Positions 1 through 10,385 of a stretch of 64,000 nucleotides of DNA are shown here, piece by piece. The stretch is from positions 17,500,701 to 17,564,700 of the forward strand of contig CM051028.1 of NCBI GenBank assembly GCA_027627225.1, in the 5' to 3' direction. Made by a program: the position numbers and the translations under genes. Under the pieces are notes generated by a model, which was not told where the DNA came from, made no database searches, and saw nothing but the letters and a program-made list of their open reading frames with translations. The DNA comes from Congeria kusceri (Eukaryota; Mollusca; Bivalvia; Myida; Dreissenidae). Positions within the stretch are counted from its first letter, which is position 1. Each line of letters begins with the position of its first letter.

Positions 1-82
1 GGACGCAAAATTTACGATTTTGATGTTTAGAAGCTTTCAAATAGCTATTTTTTTTTTCAAAAAATTAGGATCTCAATTTTTA

Positions 83-130
83 GGTGCGTCTTATACGCGG
101 GGGCGTCCTATACACAAAAATTTACAGTAG
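83..130. repeat. End fragment of a dispersed repeat (GTGCGTCTTATAC type)
   Basis: The motif TTTTTAGGTGCGTCTTATAC followed by GGCGTC-TATAC recurs at about 24930-24990 (TTTTTGGGTGTGTCTTATAC, then GGCGTCTATACGCG). The two copies are alike, so this is a dispersed repeat end, probably a DNA transposon terminus. Family unknown. Confidence 0.5.
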
Positions 131-261
131 ATATCCATACTGTGTTTACATTAATAATGCATGTTGGCATTTGTAATGCCATCCATTGTAACTCACTATA
201 TGTAATAATCATTCTGTTTCGTGTTATTCCAAAATTATTAATGCGCTTGTTTCATCTGATA

Positions 262-390
262 ATTATACCCCCCCTTCCAAGATGGAGGGGTAGATTGGTT
301 TGCTAATGTTGGTCAGTTGGTCTGTCTGCCGTTCTCTAAGTCCAATAGTTTTCATCAAATCTTAACCAAACTTCATTGTTCAGCAAAAAA
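262..390 (+). repeat. Dispersed bivalve-type repeat R1, fragment
   Basis: CCAAGATGG near the start, a GGTCAGTTGGTCTGTCTG block, then GTTCTCTAAGTCCAATAGTT and TTTTCATCAAATCTTAACC. The same block order occurs at 2769-3215 and 23192-23400. No coding potential. Confidence 0.55.
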
Positions 391-404
391 AAATTCGTTC
401 AATT

Positions 405-590
405 AAGGTTTGTGCAGACAATAACTTATAAACTTAAAAACTTTTTGTTCAATTTTTATGAAACTTTATTGAAGTGTTATTGGGCATAAAAGGAAGGTCA
501 ATATCGGTTTTTGGAATAATTGCTCATATCATACTTAAGTTATGCCCCGTCAGGCGACACATGTGACTCGCGGAGTTCTAGTTATGTTAG
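405..590 (+). repeat. Dispersed repeat R2, copy 1
   Basis: Contains GTGCAGACAATAACTT, TATGAAACTTTATTGAAG, CATAAAAGGAAGGT and the end GGCGGAGTTCTAGTTA-like GCGGAGTTCTAGTTATG. Near-identical order at 32455-32590 and 33225-33412. Ends about 45 nt before CPSF2 exon A. Confidence 0.6.
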
Positions 591-634
591 GTACCAGATT
601 TGTCACATACGATGACTGTTCCTTGTTTCATCAG

Positions 635-732
635 GTGCGACGGAGGATTCGTCTGGAAGGGCAGGAGTTGGAGGAATACTTGAAGAGGAAGCAGGAGGCC
701 AAGTCAGAAGAGAAGAAATCTCAGCAGCAAAG
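635..732 (+). CDS. CPSF2: CPSF2 internal exon A (LEGQELEEYL linker exon)
   Basis: The 98-nt exon encodes 32 codons plus two bases (phase 2 end). It starts V-R-R-R-I-R and continues LEGQELEEYLKRKQEAK, then a Lys/Glu/Gln-rich stretch ending SQQQ. Animal CPSF2 has a closely similar KLEGKELEEYL segment followed by a charged helix, just after the beta-CASP/MBL core. The acceptor is TTTCATCAG at 626-634 and the donor is AG|GTTTGTGA at 733. The split last codon (AG) is completed by the first G of the next exon to give Arg. The charged, Lys/Glu-rich composition suggests an extended helix on the protein surface. No catalytic residues are expected here. An old dispersed repeat ends only about 45 nt upstream of the exon. 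Confidence 0.88.
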
Positions 733-789
733 GTTTGTGATTGGTTGTCATTGTGTTCAATGGACTTTACTTAAGAAATAAAAAGCTTT

Positions 790-917
790 GGTTTTTGCGG
801 TAATAACCAACGAATTGGAGTTCCTATGCGTAGGAATTAAACCATGAGGGCGATAGCCCGAGTGGTTTGATAACAAGCATCGGAACGACAAACCGTTGGT
901 TATTACCGCAATAACCA
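790..917. mobile_element. MITE-like palindrome with 20-bp inverted ends
   Basis: Left arm TTGCGGTAATAACCAACG and right arm CGTTGGTTATTACCGCAA are perfect inverted repeats around a short loop that contains GGGCGATAGCCC. Non-coding. No target duplication assigned. Confidence 0.65.
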
Positions 918-1456
918 ATGCAAACCAGTCAATTACTTCGATTCTAACATGATCTTATATAAAATTCGTCTGTATTTTTAAAGGCTATGAATGAGAACTA
1001 TATTACGCTTGGCCCACTTTCAGCAAAGTACATTCACTCGTACGTTTCTGTGACATTAATAAATAACAATTCAAAATGACGTCAACTTTATTGATAAACA
1101 TTGAGCGAATGGCATCATACTTGTTGATAAATACAGTGCAAATGTTATGCTTTCAAGCGCTAATTAAGGGGTATTAGCAAAACGCAAACATTTTTTTTGT
1201 GAACTTATATATAAAATATGTACTTGCACATGTAGTTTTATTGCACTACATAATGCAGAAATGATTCGTTTGTCACAATTTTGCCAACGCGCGTTTACGC
1301 ACGTGCATTTTACGGAACAATTTCTTCGAATTTCCGGAACTGTTTTCTTAACATTAGGCTCCACCCATGATTTGTTGCAGAATAAACCACGGTTGATGTC
1401 CTTCTTTATCTATGGAAAACTTGTCACGTGCTGTGTTAGAATACTCATCATCCTAC
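918..1456. other. Unassigned intron sequence
   Basis: AT-rich with no convincing exon, repeat or RNA. Short open frames on both strands here show no conserved motif. Confidence 0.5.
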
Positions 1457-1937
1457 GGGCCCGGCTCGCTCAGTCGGTAGAGCGCTGGAGTTTCAATCCG
1501 GGGATCGTGAGTTCGAAACCAAGCCCGGCCACATAACTTGTGTGGGGATTGGTCATGAAATTATTTCTACGGCCATTGTCCCCCTACCTCTGATTCTGTT
1601 GTTAGTTACTGACATAAGTATGTGCACCATTTGTCAGTTACTGACAGAAGTATGTGCACCAGTTGTCAGTTACTGACATAAGTATGTGCACCAGTTGTCA
1701 GTTACTGACATAAGTATGTGCACCAGTTGTCACTTACTGACATAAGTATGTGCACCAGTTGTCAGTTACTGACATAAGTATGTGCACCAGTTGTCACTTA
1801 CTGACATAAGTATGTGCACTTAGTACTGGTAAACCGCTTAGATCGGCTAAACTTGCCCTGGAAAAGTGTGAGTAGGTTAACTGACTGAACTACTGTTAAA
1901 AACGGTGAAAAATCCAAAACAAATTAACAAAAACAAC
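1457..1937 (+). mobile_element. tRNA-derived SINE, family S1, copy 1 with expanded internal array
   Basis: The tRNA-like head GGGCCCGGCTCGCTCAG (A-box region), an anticodon-like arm and a B-box-like GAGTTCGAAACC are followed by a conserved body (ACATAACTTGTGTGGGG, TCATGAAATTATTTCTAC, CCCCCTACCTCTGATTC). The tail is TACTGTTAAAAACGG and AAATCCAAAACAAATTAAC. This layout and tail resemble bivalve SINEs of the MetaSINE group as I remember them. The body carries seven copies of a 32-bp unit (TTACTGACATAAGTATGTGC...) at about 1606-1825. Not a functional tRNA: the acceptor stem runs on into the body. Confidence 0.8.
1606..1825 (+). repeat. 32-bp minisatellite x7 inside SINE S1
   Basis: Unit TTACTGACATAAGTATGTGC + ACCAGTTGTCAG, seven near-identical copies. 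It is part of the SINE body, expanded in place. Confidence 0.85.
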
Positions 1938-2584
1938 AGTTACTTGTGGGTACAAAGCAATGGTGACTGCCTTGACAGAGTACAGAGAGATTTATGGTAA
2001 ATTCCTTGGACAATCAATCGTTGACATTCAATTTCATCATTTGATGTAGGGTTGATGTTTGATATGAAAGATGTCTTGTTTTTCGTATGAAGTTTACAGT
2101 ATGCCAAGGGCATAACCTGCCATTCATTGCAGACATGAGTGGCAAACAATCAGTTGTTATTCATCCATAAAAGGCATCTGCCTTATTATTTCAGATTTTC
2201 ATGGGACCTTACTGCCATTAGCATGTCTGTTTGGACATTGCTATTGGTGGAGGGAAATTGAATGACCTCCAACATTGCTCTGAGATGGTTCAATCAAACC
2301 ATGTCCATGTTAGTGGTGGAAAACAATTTCCAAGCATTATTGCATGATCAATGAAAGCTGGATTCTTGCATTTGGTGGTAAAGAAAATTGTGCCCGCAAA
2401 TTGAGTAAAGATATTGGAGAACAAATTTTATTAAGGAGTATGTATGCAACATGCAAACTTATATCTGGCTGCTGGCATGTGATTGAATGCTGGTGAGGTC
2501 AGAACTGAGGAGAAAATGAAGACCATCTTTCTTATCCAGCAGAATGTATAGAATACAAGGCTAGTGTGAAATAATGAGGCATTT
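1938..2584. other. Unassigned intron sequence
   Basis: No gene, RNA or clear repeat recognised. Base composition is like the rest of the intron. Confidence 0.5.
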
Positions 2585-2752
2585 ACGCCAAAAAAAAATA
2601 CCGACCTTACCAAGCGAAAAGCCCCCCGACCCTAACGTTTTTAGCGACGTTTGTTTTCCGTGAAATCCGTATTTGTCAGATTTTAGATATGTTTCAATGT
2701 TTTTGATAAAAATGTGTCTTTAAAAACAGAAGTTCAAAAATAACTCAATCCC
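2585..2752 (+). repeat. Dispersed repeat R3, copy 1
   Basis: Contains GTGAAATCCGTATTTGTCAG, then AGATATGTTT and ACTCAATCCCGAC. Its reverse complement occurs at 5930-6080 (CTGACGAATACGGATTTCAC), so it is a dispersed repeat in both orientations. Confidence 0.6.
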
Positions 2753-2768
2753 GACCCCCCCCCCCCCC

Positions 2769-3215
2769 ATCCAAGATGGCTTGGGTATATTAGTTTTCTA
2801 ATGTCGGTCGGTCTATCGCACCACCAATTTTGTTTCACCAAGCTTAATGAAAATTTTTGTTGGCACATATAACTTGGCCAAGTTCGATAAGCAGCCAAAT
2901 ACCCATATAACTTGGCCAAGTTCGATAAGCAGCCAAATACCCCACGAATTGTGGAGATATGGCCCTTGAATTATCTAAAATTGGCCTTTTTAGCCGTCTG
3001 CTCAAAGTCCAACAGTTTTCATCCGATCTGCACCAAACTTCATGAAAATTGTTGTGGAAACATTATCTCGGCCAAGATCGGCGAAATTGCCCCACTACTT
3101 GTGGATTTATGACCCTTGAATTATCTAGAATTGGCCTTTTTAGCAGTTTCTACTCTTTGTGTCCCACAGCTTTCATCCGATCTTCACAAAACTTGATATT
3201 CTAAAGATTGCTTTT
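2769..3215 (+). repeat. Dispersed repeat R1, longer copy with internal repeats
   Basis: Starts CCAAGATGGCTTGGG and has two internal subunits, each with CCCTTGAATTATCTA, ATTGGCCTTTTTAGC and TTTCATCCGATCT. A perfect 38-bp direct duplication lies at 2866-2941 (starts CATATAACTTGGCCAAG). Preceded by a poly-C tract at about 2754-2768. Confidence 0.6.
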
Positions 3216-4029
3216 AACCTAGAGGGGGCATACCTGTTTTATGAACAGCTTATGTTATATAAACACAAAAATTGTACAACTGGGAAAAAACATAGACAAT
3301 AATTATTTGGCTTAGGGAATGGGTCTGTTTACCCAACTCTGTTTAATATGGAATAAAAATTACTAATATTGATATGTTCTCTTTCCCGACACCCTACCCC
3401 CCACCCTTGTGAAATAACATCATTTAATAATATAACTGTAGAGTATCAAGTGACACCGCCTCTATAAGGACAAAAGGAGCATGTTTAATACCATTAGTGA
3501 TAATGTAATGCTGATATTCAGTGTAGATAAGACAATATTTTTCCTATTCCTGACCGTTGTAATTATTTGGACATCCCATAATGCTGATGGTATCTTGAAG
3601 ACTGTTATTATCTTTTTCCGCTATTCTATGTTGACAACGTGAAATATTTGGTGCCTAAAATCATTAATACAAATCGAGGGTTGAGCGTGAAATTATTGTA
3701 TTTGATATAGCAATATTAAGCAGTTATAACAGTTTCAAGCTCAACCACCTAATTCTTTTGTGAAAGATCGATTCTGTAACAACCGTTAATTTGTCTGGTC
3801 TGCTTTTGAATAATTCATTTGTTTGAGGGTTTATATATTCTGATAAATATCTAATATTATTACACCTCACGTGACCACTCTGTGTATTTTGTCCATAGAC
3901 AAAAAGTTATATCCCAGGGTAATATTTTGTCATATCACCCTCGCGCAGAGCTAAAAAAAGAACAGCGATTTTTTTTTCAAAACAAAACGAAATTGAACGA
4001 CTATGCACCTTTTTCCTCCACAGTGCTGA
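3216..4029. other. Unassigned intron sequence
   Basis: AT-rich. A short GGGAATGGGTCTGTTTACC near 3315 recalls the GGGAATGGGTCC blocks near 22690, 44090 and 50390, but nothing longer is recognisable. Confidence 0.4.
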
Positions 4030-4969
4030 CTTCGATCCACGGCATTTTACAATTAATATCCAGCTACAAGCATTTGTAATTCCTTTTTGTATCCACAAAG
4101 CTTTTAATAACATTTTTATTTCAATTTTTCATGTGAACCATGCTAACCAGAAACGCGATGTGTTTTCGAAATCGCCATTACTGGTCAGAACGTATCTTTA
4201 AATTCTTATTTTCTTTCCAAACCTGTATCCGATTATCAATATTGGCGTCCAAAATAATTTTATACATCACCGATGCATGGTTTCTTTAGTTCTGTGTTTA
4301 AACATGACACAACACAACCCTGTAATAATATCAGTCCATTGACAACTGGTTTGTGTCGTCACTGCACAATTTGTTTACAGATTATGCTACACATTTATCC
4401 GTTATGTGATCTGATTCTGAATATCTATTTAACACTTTCCACCAACTGTATATTATTCCTTTTTGAATCACACGATAACGTTCGCCTATATTTCTCCATG
4501 TTTATAACCGATTTAATATAACGCGCTGTAGAAACTTTGTATCGATCACGCCATCTATAAAATCGACACGTCTAAATATAGCAGTACACACTCAATGGTC
4601 ATGCCGGTAAAAGGTTAAGGTCATGTATGCGAAGCATTGGAAAGTATGGAAGGCTGATTCTGCAATGTTTTAACTAGATAACTATTGTATTGTGAAACTG
4701 TGATGTCAAGCCTCGGCTTACATAGCATTTATTACTACAGTAGAGTCCACATTACAGTAAAGTTATGGTGAAACTAAATCACAAGGCTTATTATTTCAAT
4801 ATGTTATACGGAATGTTCGGTGTAATAAAATAAATAACACATGGCTGAGAGGGTGATATAAATAATATCAACCCTTGAAAAGTCATATCAACTTCGGCTA
4901 CCGCCTCGGTTGATATAATATTTCTCGGGTTGATATTATTTTATATCACCCTCTCAGCCATGTGTTATT
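4030..4969 (+). mobile_element. Non-coding dispersed element B1, copy A, ending in a palindrome
   Basis: Over about 850 bp this matches the reverse complement of 11967-12858. Shared blocks include TCGATCCAC, TTACAATTAATATCCA, GATGCATGGTTTCTTTA and CATGACCATTGAGTGTGT in opposite sense. The right end (4833-4969) is a near-perfect inverted repeat: AATAACACATGGCTGAGAGG at the left and CCTCTCAGCCATGTGTTATT at the right. No open frame of note. Probably a non-autonomous DNA transposon; class unknown. Confidence 0.7.
4833..4969. repeat. Palindromic end of element B1 (about 43-bp arms)
   Basis: Arms AATAACACATGGCTGAGAGG... and ...CCTCTCAGCCATGTGTTATT with GATATAAATAATATCAACCC / GGGTTGATATTATTTTATATC inside. 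Spacer about 45 bp. Confidence 0.8.
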
Positions 4970-5216
4970 GATATAATATGTATCATGTATTCTTTTATTT
5001 TATAGTTAAATGTAAAATTTATAATAAGGAGTGGATTCAAGAATTATAATTTTATAATTTAATCTCAAATAAAAATTGTACTTTTGTTTAATGCAATATG
5101 TAAGCTAAAATGTCCCAATTCAAATAAAATATAAGATTAGAAAAATATGAGATTCAGGTATGTGTATTTCAAAGTGTATTCTATCCACTGAAAACATTAC
5201 CCTTATTGGAACACCA
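4970..5216. other. Unassigned intron sequence
   Basis: Very AT-rich; nothing recognised. Confidence 0.4.
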
Positions 5217-5405
5217 GAGGTCGCGGTGGCGTAGTGGATATGGTGTCCGCCTAGCGATCAGGAGGTCCCGGGTTCGATCCCCACTCTGGGAGCGTACTCA
5301 AGATCTCCCCCAAAGACACCAAGTACTGGTTCTACCCAGGAAACAGACTCGAGAGTGTCTCAATAAGCCTTTGGATTTCAATGCAATTGCGCTAAAATAA
5401 ATAGG
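5217..5405 (+). mobile_element. tRNA-derived SINE, family S2
   Basis: Head AGGTCGCGGTGGCGTAGTGG (A-box), GTCCGCCTAGCGATCAGG and B-box CCCGGGTTCGATCCCC, closing CTGGGAGC. Then a short body and an A-rich end (GCGCTAAAATAAATAGG). The tRNA cloverleaf is degenerate in the anticodon arm. Single copy in this window. Confidence 0.75.
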
Positions 5406-5929
5406 TTTAAACTTAACTATTTGAGCATGAGTGTGAAAACTTGGTTGACAATATAAGCTGATCACATTTTAAAGGGAAATAGAGGCAACTAACTTAACAG
5501 TGTTTAATTTGCACTTGAAATGAAATAGAATGAAAATTATATGTGTCACTTTCTCTTTTTCAGATAAAGTCCTCCAAACTCATTTCACAATGTCCCTGAA
5601 AAATTAGTTAATTATCGGTTGCAGGATTTTTTAATGGAGAGTATTACGTAAATGAAAATGTAACATGGTAATTCAGTTCCTGTAACGTCTTAGATAAATC
5701 CGACACGCTTGCAGTTGACCTTTGGATTTTCCTGTCACACTTTTTGGAATATTCCGATAATGGGTAGATAATGAGAAAACTCTTTGGTTTAGTACTTTGG
5801 CTTTTTTTTATTTTCTTGGGATTAAAAGCGTGTTGTCCTAGAAGTGCTTTATTTCTAGAAGCTCATTTTCAACTGTCAAGGGAAGACTGTTGAGTCAGTA
5901 AGTAAGGCCAAAAAAAAACGTTATTGTGT
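5406..5929. other. Unassigned intron sequence
   Basis: No coding or repeat signal recognised. Confidence 0.45.
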
Positions 5930-6080
5930 GTTTCTGGCAACGGTCTCAAAAGAAGTGGGGTAAGGATTGAGTTTTTCGGTAAAAAAACAATTAAAAATAT
6001 CTCAAATCTGACGAATACGGATTTCACGGGAAACAATCGACGCTACAACTTTAGCAAGGTTGGGTAGGGTTGCCCGAAAC
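5930..6080 (-). repeat. Dispersed repeat R3, copy 2 (inverted)
   Basis: GGTAAGGATTGAGTTTTTCG, AAATATCTCAAATCTGACGA and ATACGGATTTCACGGGAAAC are the reverse complement of the 2585-2752 copy. Confidence 0.6.
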
Positions 6081-6540
6081 ACAGAAAGTTTCTATTTTAG
6101 GCCTAAGTGAGCACCCGGTGACAAAAGTTGTCTATAGCTGTGTCACTTGCTGTAAAATTGACCGGGACCATTCCGAACACAAACGATATTCACTTAAACT
6201 ATTGAAGCCCCAGTATAATGTCCGTCAAGGTTTGAATGCTGCTGTAGGTGCTGTAGGTGGTATTTTCTGCCACTGCTGTTTGATAGTATTGAGTTGTTGA
6301 CGTTTTGGGGACAGTCAAAACTGTTGTCCCAAGGTGTCGGGGATGACTTTGGAACAGTTACATGAGGCTCATAGGCCAAGGGCCACAGTTACAAATATCA
6401 TACTTTAAACTGTTACCAAAACGCCTGTGCAATTACTTATTTTATAACCTAGAATAATGATCTTACTTTTTGGTGAGTTATTGGTATAGGGGACCTCTCC
6501 GGCATCTTCCTTATGCCGTCAACAATTTTGGACCGTTATC
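6081..6540. other. Unassigned intron sequence
   Basis: A short CTGCTGTAGGTGCTGTAGGTG duplication near 6238 is the only structure seen. Confidence 0.4.
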
Positions 6541-6544
6541 GCGA

Positions 6545-7420
6545 TAAAGACTACATTTTTTATTCAATCTTTGCCTAACTTGCACAGTTTGTGTATGACC
6601 ATAAAATCTCGGATGGGATTGTTATTGGGACAGATCACACCAGTAACACCAGAGTTGTTGACCCTTTTTCATGCAAAAAAAGTGCAAAAAAATGCCCTTT
6701 TCCAACGTATAGACTTTATTTTCCATCCAATCTTAACCAAACTTTCACAGTTTGTGTATGACTATCAGATCTCAGCAGACGCCAAAAATGGGCCAGATCG
6801 TTTGTCAAACTTCAGAGTTATTGCCCTTTGTTTTTAAAAAAATATACAAAAATGGACATTATACAAGATAGAGACTTTATTTTTCATCCAATCTTCACCA
6901 ATCTTGCACAGTTTGTCTACATAATGATATTACAGTTGAAGTCGAATATAAGCAAGATCAGACCAGAAACACCAGAGTTATTGCCCTTTGTGAAAAAAAT
7001 ATGCAAAAATGTACATTATTCAGGATAGCGACTTCATTTTTCATCCAATCTTCACCAGTCTTGCACAGTTTGTCTTTGACCATAAGATTTAAGGTGAAGC
7101 TGAATAATAGCAAGATCGGACCAGACACACCAGAGTTATTGCCCATTGTTTGTGAAAAAAATATGCAAAAATGGACATTATCAGGACAGAGTATTCATTT
7201 TTCATCCAATCTTCACCAATTGTGTACAGTTTGTCTATGAACGTAAGACTATAGGTGAAGTCGAATATAAGCATGATTGGGCCAGATAAACCAGAGTTAT
7301 TGCCCCTTGTGTTTGGAAAAAAACATCAACAAGTTATCAACGTATGGCTTGCACATACGATTTTTGATTCAATGTTGACCAAACTTACACAGTTTGAACA
7401 TGACCATAAAAATTTTATTT
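6545..7420 (+). repeat. Old 160-bp tandem repeat, about 5 units
   Basis: The block CACAGTTTGTnTATGACCATAA recurs at about 6588, 6750, 6910, 7070, 7229 and 7393, spacing 159-164 bp. Each unit also has an ACACCAGAGTTATTGCCC-like block, an A-run with ATGCAAAAATG and TTTTTCATCCAATCTTCACC. Divergence between units is high, so this is an old array. Open frames in it are short and unrelated to known proteins. Confidence 0.75.
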
Positions 7421-8411
7421 CCAACAGTTGCAACGCTTGCATGCTGTTATTTGTACATGCAACATTGATGTCTTCAGAGCCTGCATTAACATTATTTATC
7501 ATCATTGGACAGAAAATTATCAAAGAAAAAGCAAAACTTTACCTTACAGCACAGCCATCGCAATTATCGCATTGCAACTAGTTCTCCAAAACTGTTTGCG
7601 AAAAAGACATCAAAATCTACTGTTTCTGCATTTTCCAGAATTGTCAATACCTAAATGAAAAAGGCTCAGGGAAGAATATCGAGAAAAATGATTTGAGAAC
7701 CATTAGCCAAAAAACGCACATCCACTACCCAACTCATACTTTAGTTAGCCTATTGCACTAACCGATGTTTTAAATCAAAATTTATCCTATCGCCCTCTGC
7801 GTATTGTTTAGATACCTTAATTTTCAAACCTGTCACAACATTATGGTCTTCATCTGTACCAGGTCTCAGGTGAGCGCTTTGGGCCATCATGGCCCTCTTG
7901 TGAAAGACATCATGTAGCGTAATACCATATTTATATTTTGAAAATATACATGTGTACTTATTAACTGTTGATTTTTGTTCAATATTGTCTTGATGTTTTA
8001 TTATATGAATGTCAATATACATAATAATTTATGATATTTATATGGCATTTAAAATAATTTACATGACACAAATACTAGAATTTTCCCGGGTGTGTTTCAT
8101 TACAAATACAGTGCACAACTGTGATGTCAGGTCACCAATTTAGACTGGCATTTCTGCGCATCATTTCTTCACATGAAACATTTCATCGGACCGCAGAACA
8201 GTATACAGTTATCACATGGGTGTTTGGGGAACAGTTTCAACTGTTGGCCCAAGATGTTTCACTAGGCGGTTAGTTCAAACTGTCATCGCGAAATCGACCC
8301 TACATTTCACAGCCTATATGTTCATTTCAATTTATGACCATTTAACCGAATCCGACAGATTGCCTACTATTTAGATTATATAAATATTTATCGTTGTTTT
8401 TTTTTCTGCAG
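7421..8411. other. Unassigned intron sequence
   Basis: No supported feature. Short open frames on both strands lack any motif. Confidence 0.45.
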
Positions 8412-8789
8412 TTTTCATTGCATACATATTGCCCCTCATGTTGTCCACATCAGTTTTCATTGCATACATATTGCCCCTCATGTTGTCCACATCAGTTTTC
8501 ATTGCATACATATTGCCCCTAATGTTGTCCACATCAGTTTTCATTGCATACATATTGCCCCTCATGTTGTCCACATCAGTTTTCATTGCATACATATTGC
8601 CCCTCATGTTGTCCACATCAGTTTTCATTGCATACATATTGCCCCTCATGTTGTCCACATCAGTTTTCATTGCATACATATTGCCCCTCATGTTGTCCAC
8701 ATCAGTTTTCATTGCATACATATTGCCCCTCATGTCGTCCACATCAGTTTTCATTGCATACATTTTGCCCCTCATGTTGTCCACATCAG
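8412..8789. repeat. 42-bp minisatellite, exactly 9 units
   Basis: Unit TTTTCATTGCATACATATTG + CCCCTCATGTTGTCCACATC + AG, nine copies with few substitutions. The unit length is a multiple of three, so long frames are open on both strands. On the minus strand the period is the 14-residue MYAMKTDVDNMRGN, which has two heptads and would form a coiled coil. I saw no start codon context or splice donor that makes it a convincing exon. Confidence 0.9.
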
Positions 8790-8839
8790 CATAAAATCGC
8801 TCAGCAAGCACTATACAAATATGTACATGCAGATCCAGA

Positions 8840-8937
8840 TACGGAGATATGGACCCGGTCCAACGATATTCAGTGTGTTAAAATTGTATATATATATACT
8901 GATATGGATACGAACACATAGAAATGCGGCCTTACTT
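8840..8937. repeat. Possible decayed end of the CCGTATCCG inverted-repeat element
   Basis: ACTGATATGGATACGAACAC and AGAAATGCGGCCTTA resemble the right end of the element at 19952-20846 (GCTGATACGGACATATGG, AAAAGCCGCCTTA). The match is weak. Confidence 0.3.
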
Positions 8938-10084
8938 ATGAGACATTGTTTTTGCATTCATACGGATTACTTAAGCAACATTATTGTTTTGCAGTGCCTC
9001 AGTTTACTTTAAAAATAATATATTGGGCTTCAACGTCTTCCAAGGGTAAACACTGACCTGTACATGACCCCAGTAGATTTTAAGTTTTTAGGTTTTCAGT
9101 TTATTGCCAAATTTGGGTTCTCACATGGGGACTGTGTGCTATAAAATGTTTCTTTAAACCATCAGACAGTTGACAGCCTAGTGCTCTTAATCTATGGAAG
9201 TCATTAGAACTTTGCTTCTTTGGAGTAAAACTTTTTACAACCCCAATGTGGCTGAGTCACATTGGACCCTAGAGTATTGAACCCATAATCGAGTTGACAG
9301 TTATATGCCATTTGACACACATGTAGCAGGTTTATGCCGTCTTAGAAAAATTATGGTTAAATAACCAGTTACCAATAACTAGAAAATGGAATTTTTCTAA
9401 ATAAGATTTGAACAGATTCCTTATTTTACTGTTTTATTTCAGATATGCCTTAGAATAAAATTGAAATTATGACAGTAAATCTCATTTGCATTGCATTTAG
9501 GCTGCGAATATTTGACCATACTGTGTTCATTAAAATACCCCAATAAAGAGTTCCTCCCAATATTCAACTTGTTTTGGAAGTTTGATTTTTTCCCAGTAAG
9601 CAGGAGATTGAAGCTAATAACAAGCTCCAATCTGTTAAACGTCGTCGAACCTGTCCCCAAAACTGGAAACAATAGGGCAGAGTTTGTTGAATTTTAGTTT
9701 CTCGAATCCGCAGACCTGATTTGTTTAAAATACACACACAAAAAACAACTACAAAAACAATATGTGTATTGCGCAAAAAAATGTGTTTAAAATAGAATTG
9801 TATTTTTATTTGTGATTCTATACACATCTTCTGACTGGCCTGCAGTGTTATCCGAAATCAAGCTTAAAAAAAATCTCTGGCCTAATGATTTTTCTTCCAA
9901 GCATTGGGGACAAAAAAAACAAAAACGCTTCAAAGTAACCCAGAGTTATTGGGTCGTTGAGATCAAGTTGGCATAACAACCAATGAACATTCAAGAAGAA
10001 ATACAATTTTTGTCTCCAAATATTTTGTTCATTAGCAAGGCAGCCAATTTACAGAACTCAGGGTAACCAAGGTTCTAAAGTTGA
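8938..10084. other. Unassigned intron sequence
   Basis: No supported feature beyond homopolymer runs. Confidence 0.45.
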
Positions 10085-10190
10085 AGGCATTGCGGGGTCG
10101 ACATCGACATCTGGTTGTAATTGGATGGGTTTGTCCGCATGGCCTTTGCTTTTTTTGCAGCCAACTTTTGGGCTTTACTCGTGAATCCCT
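10085..10190 (-). pseudogene. Possible protein-coding fragment (KAQKLAAKKAKAM), unidentified
   Basis: On the minus strand an open stretch reads GFTSKAQKLAAKKAKAMR then TNPSNYNQMSMSTPQ, ending in a stop. The Lys/Ala pattern looks more protein-like than the surrounding intron, but I cannot name a family. It starts in one arm of a 23-bp hairpin (10165-10188 against 10202-10224), so it may be a broken fragment carried by a repeat. It may also be chance. Confidence 0.2.
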
Positions 10191-10224
10191 TGTTGCTCAA
10201 TGGATTCATGAGTAAAGCCCAAAG
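10165..10224. repeat. Hairpin with 23-bp arms
   Basis: CTTTTGGGCTTTACTCGTGA / TCATGAGTAAAGCCCAAAG with a 13-nt loop. Confidence 0.75.
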
Positions 10225-10385
10225 TTCGCTGCATGGTAAATAATGAATAAACAAAATTAACAAATAGGTTGAAAAATGGTGAACTGTTAATAAAAAACTA
10301 ATGGATCCATTGAGCAAACAAGGTAAATAATGAATAAACAAAATTAACCGATAGGTTGAAATATGATATACTGTTAATAAAAAGT
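10224..10385 (+). repeat. Tandem duplication of about 99 bp
   Basis: TAAATAATGAATAAACAAAA followed by TTAAC, TAGGTTGAAA and CTGTTAATAAAAA occurs at about 10225 and 10324. Confidence 0.7.

Larger units (their letters stand above)
1..634 (+). other. CPSF2: 3' part of an upstream CPSF2 intron
   Basis: This sequence precedes the acceptor at 633-634 (TGTTCCTTGTTTCATCAG, a good pyrimidine tract). It holds dispersed-repeat fragments at about 83-130, 262-390 and 405-590, listed separately. No coding sequence is visible. The open frame through the exon extends upstream into the repeat but is not exonic. Confidence 0.75.

Noticed and set aside
542..781. 79-codon frame starting at an ATG as a complete small gene
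   Set aside because: Its first third is the dispersed repeat R2 and its end is intron. Only 635-732 matches CPSF2, and it has splice sites on both sides.
1457..1535. Functional tRNA gene (also considered at 5217, 15326, 20663, 38340, 38580 and 49806)
   Set aside because: Each has A- and B-box-like parts, but mismatched stems or abnormal anticodon arms, and runs on into conserved SINE bodies instead of a Pol III stop after the acceptor stem.
4273..4521. 82-codon + strand frame
   Set aside because: It lies in element B1, and the inverted copy at 12.4 kb has indels and stops, so it is not a conserved coding frame.
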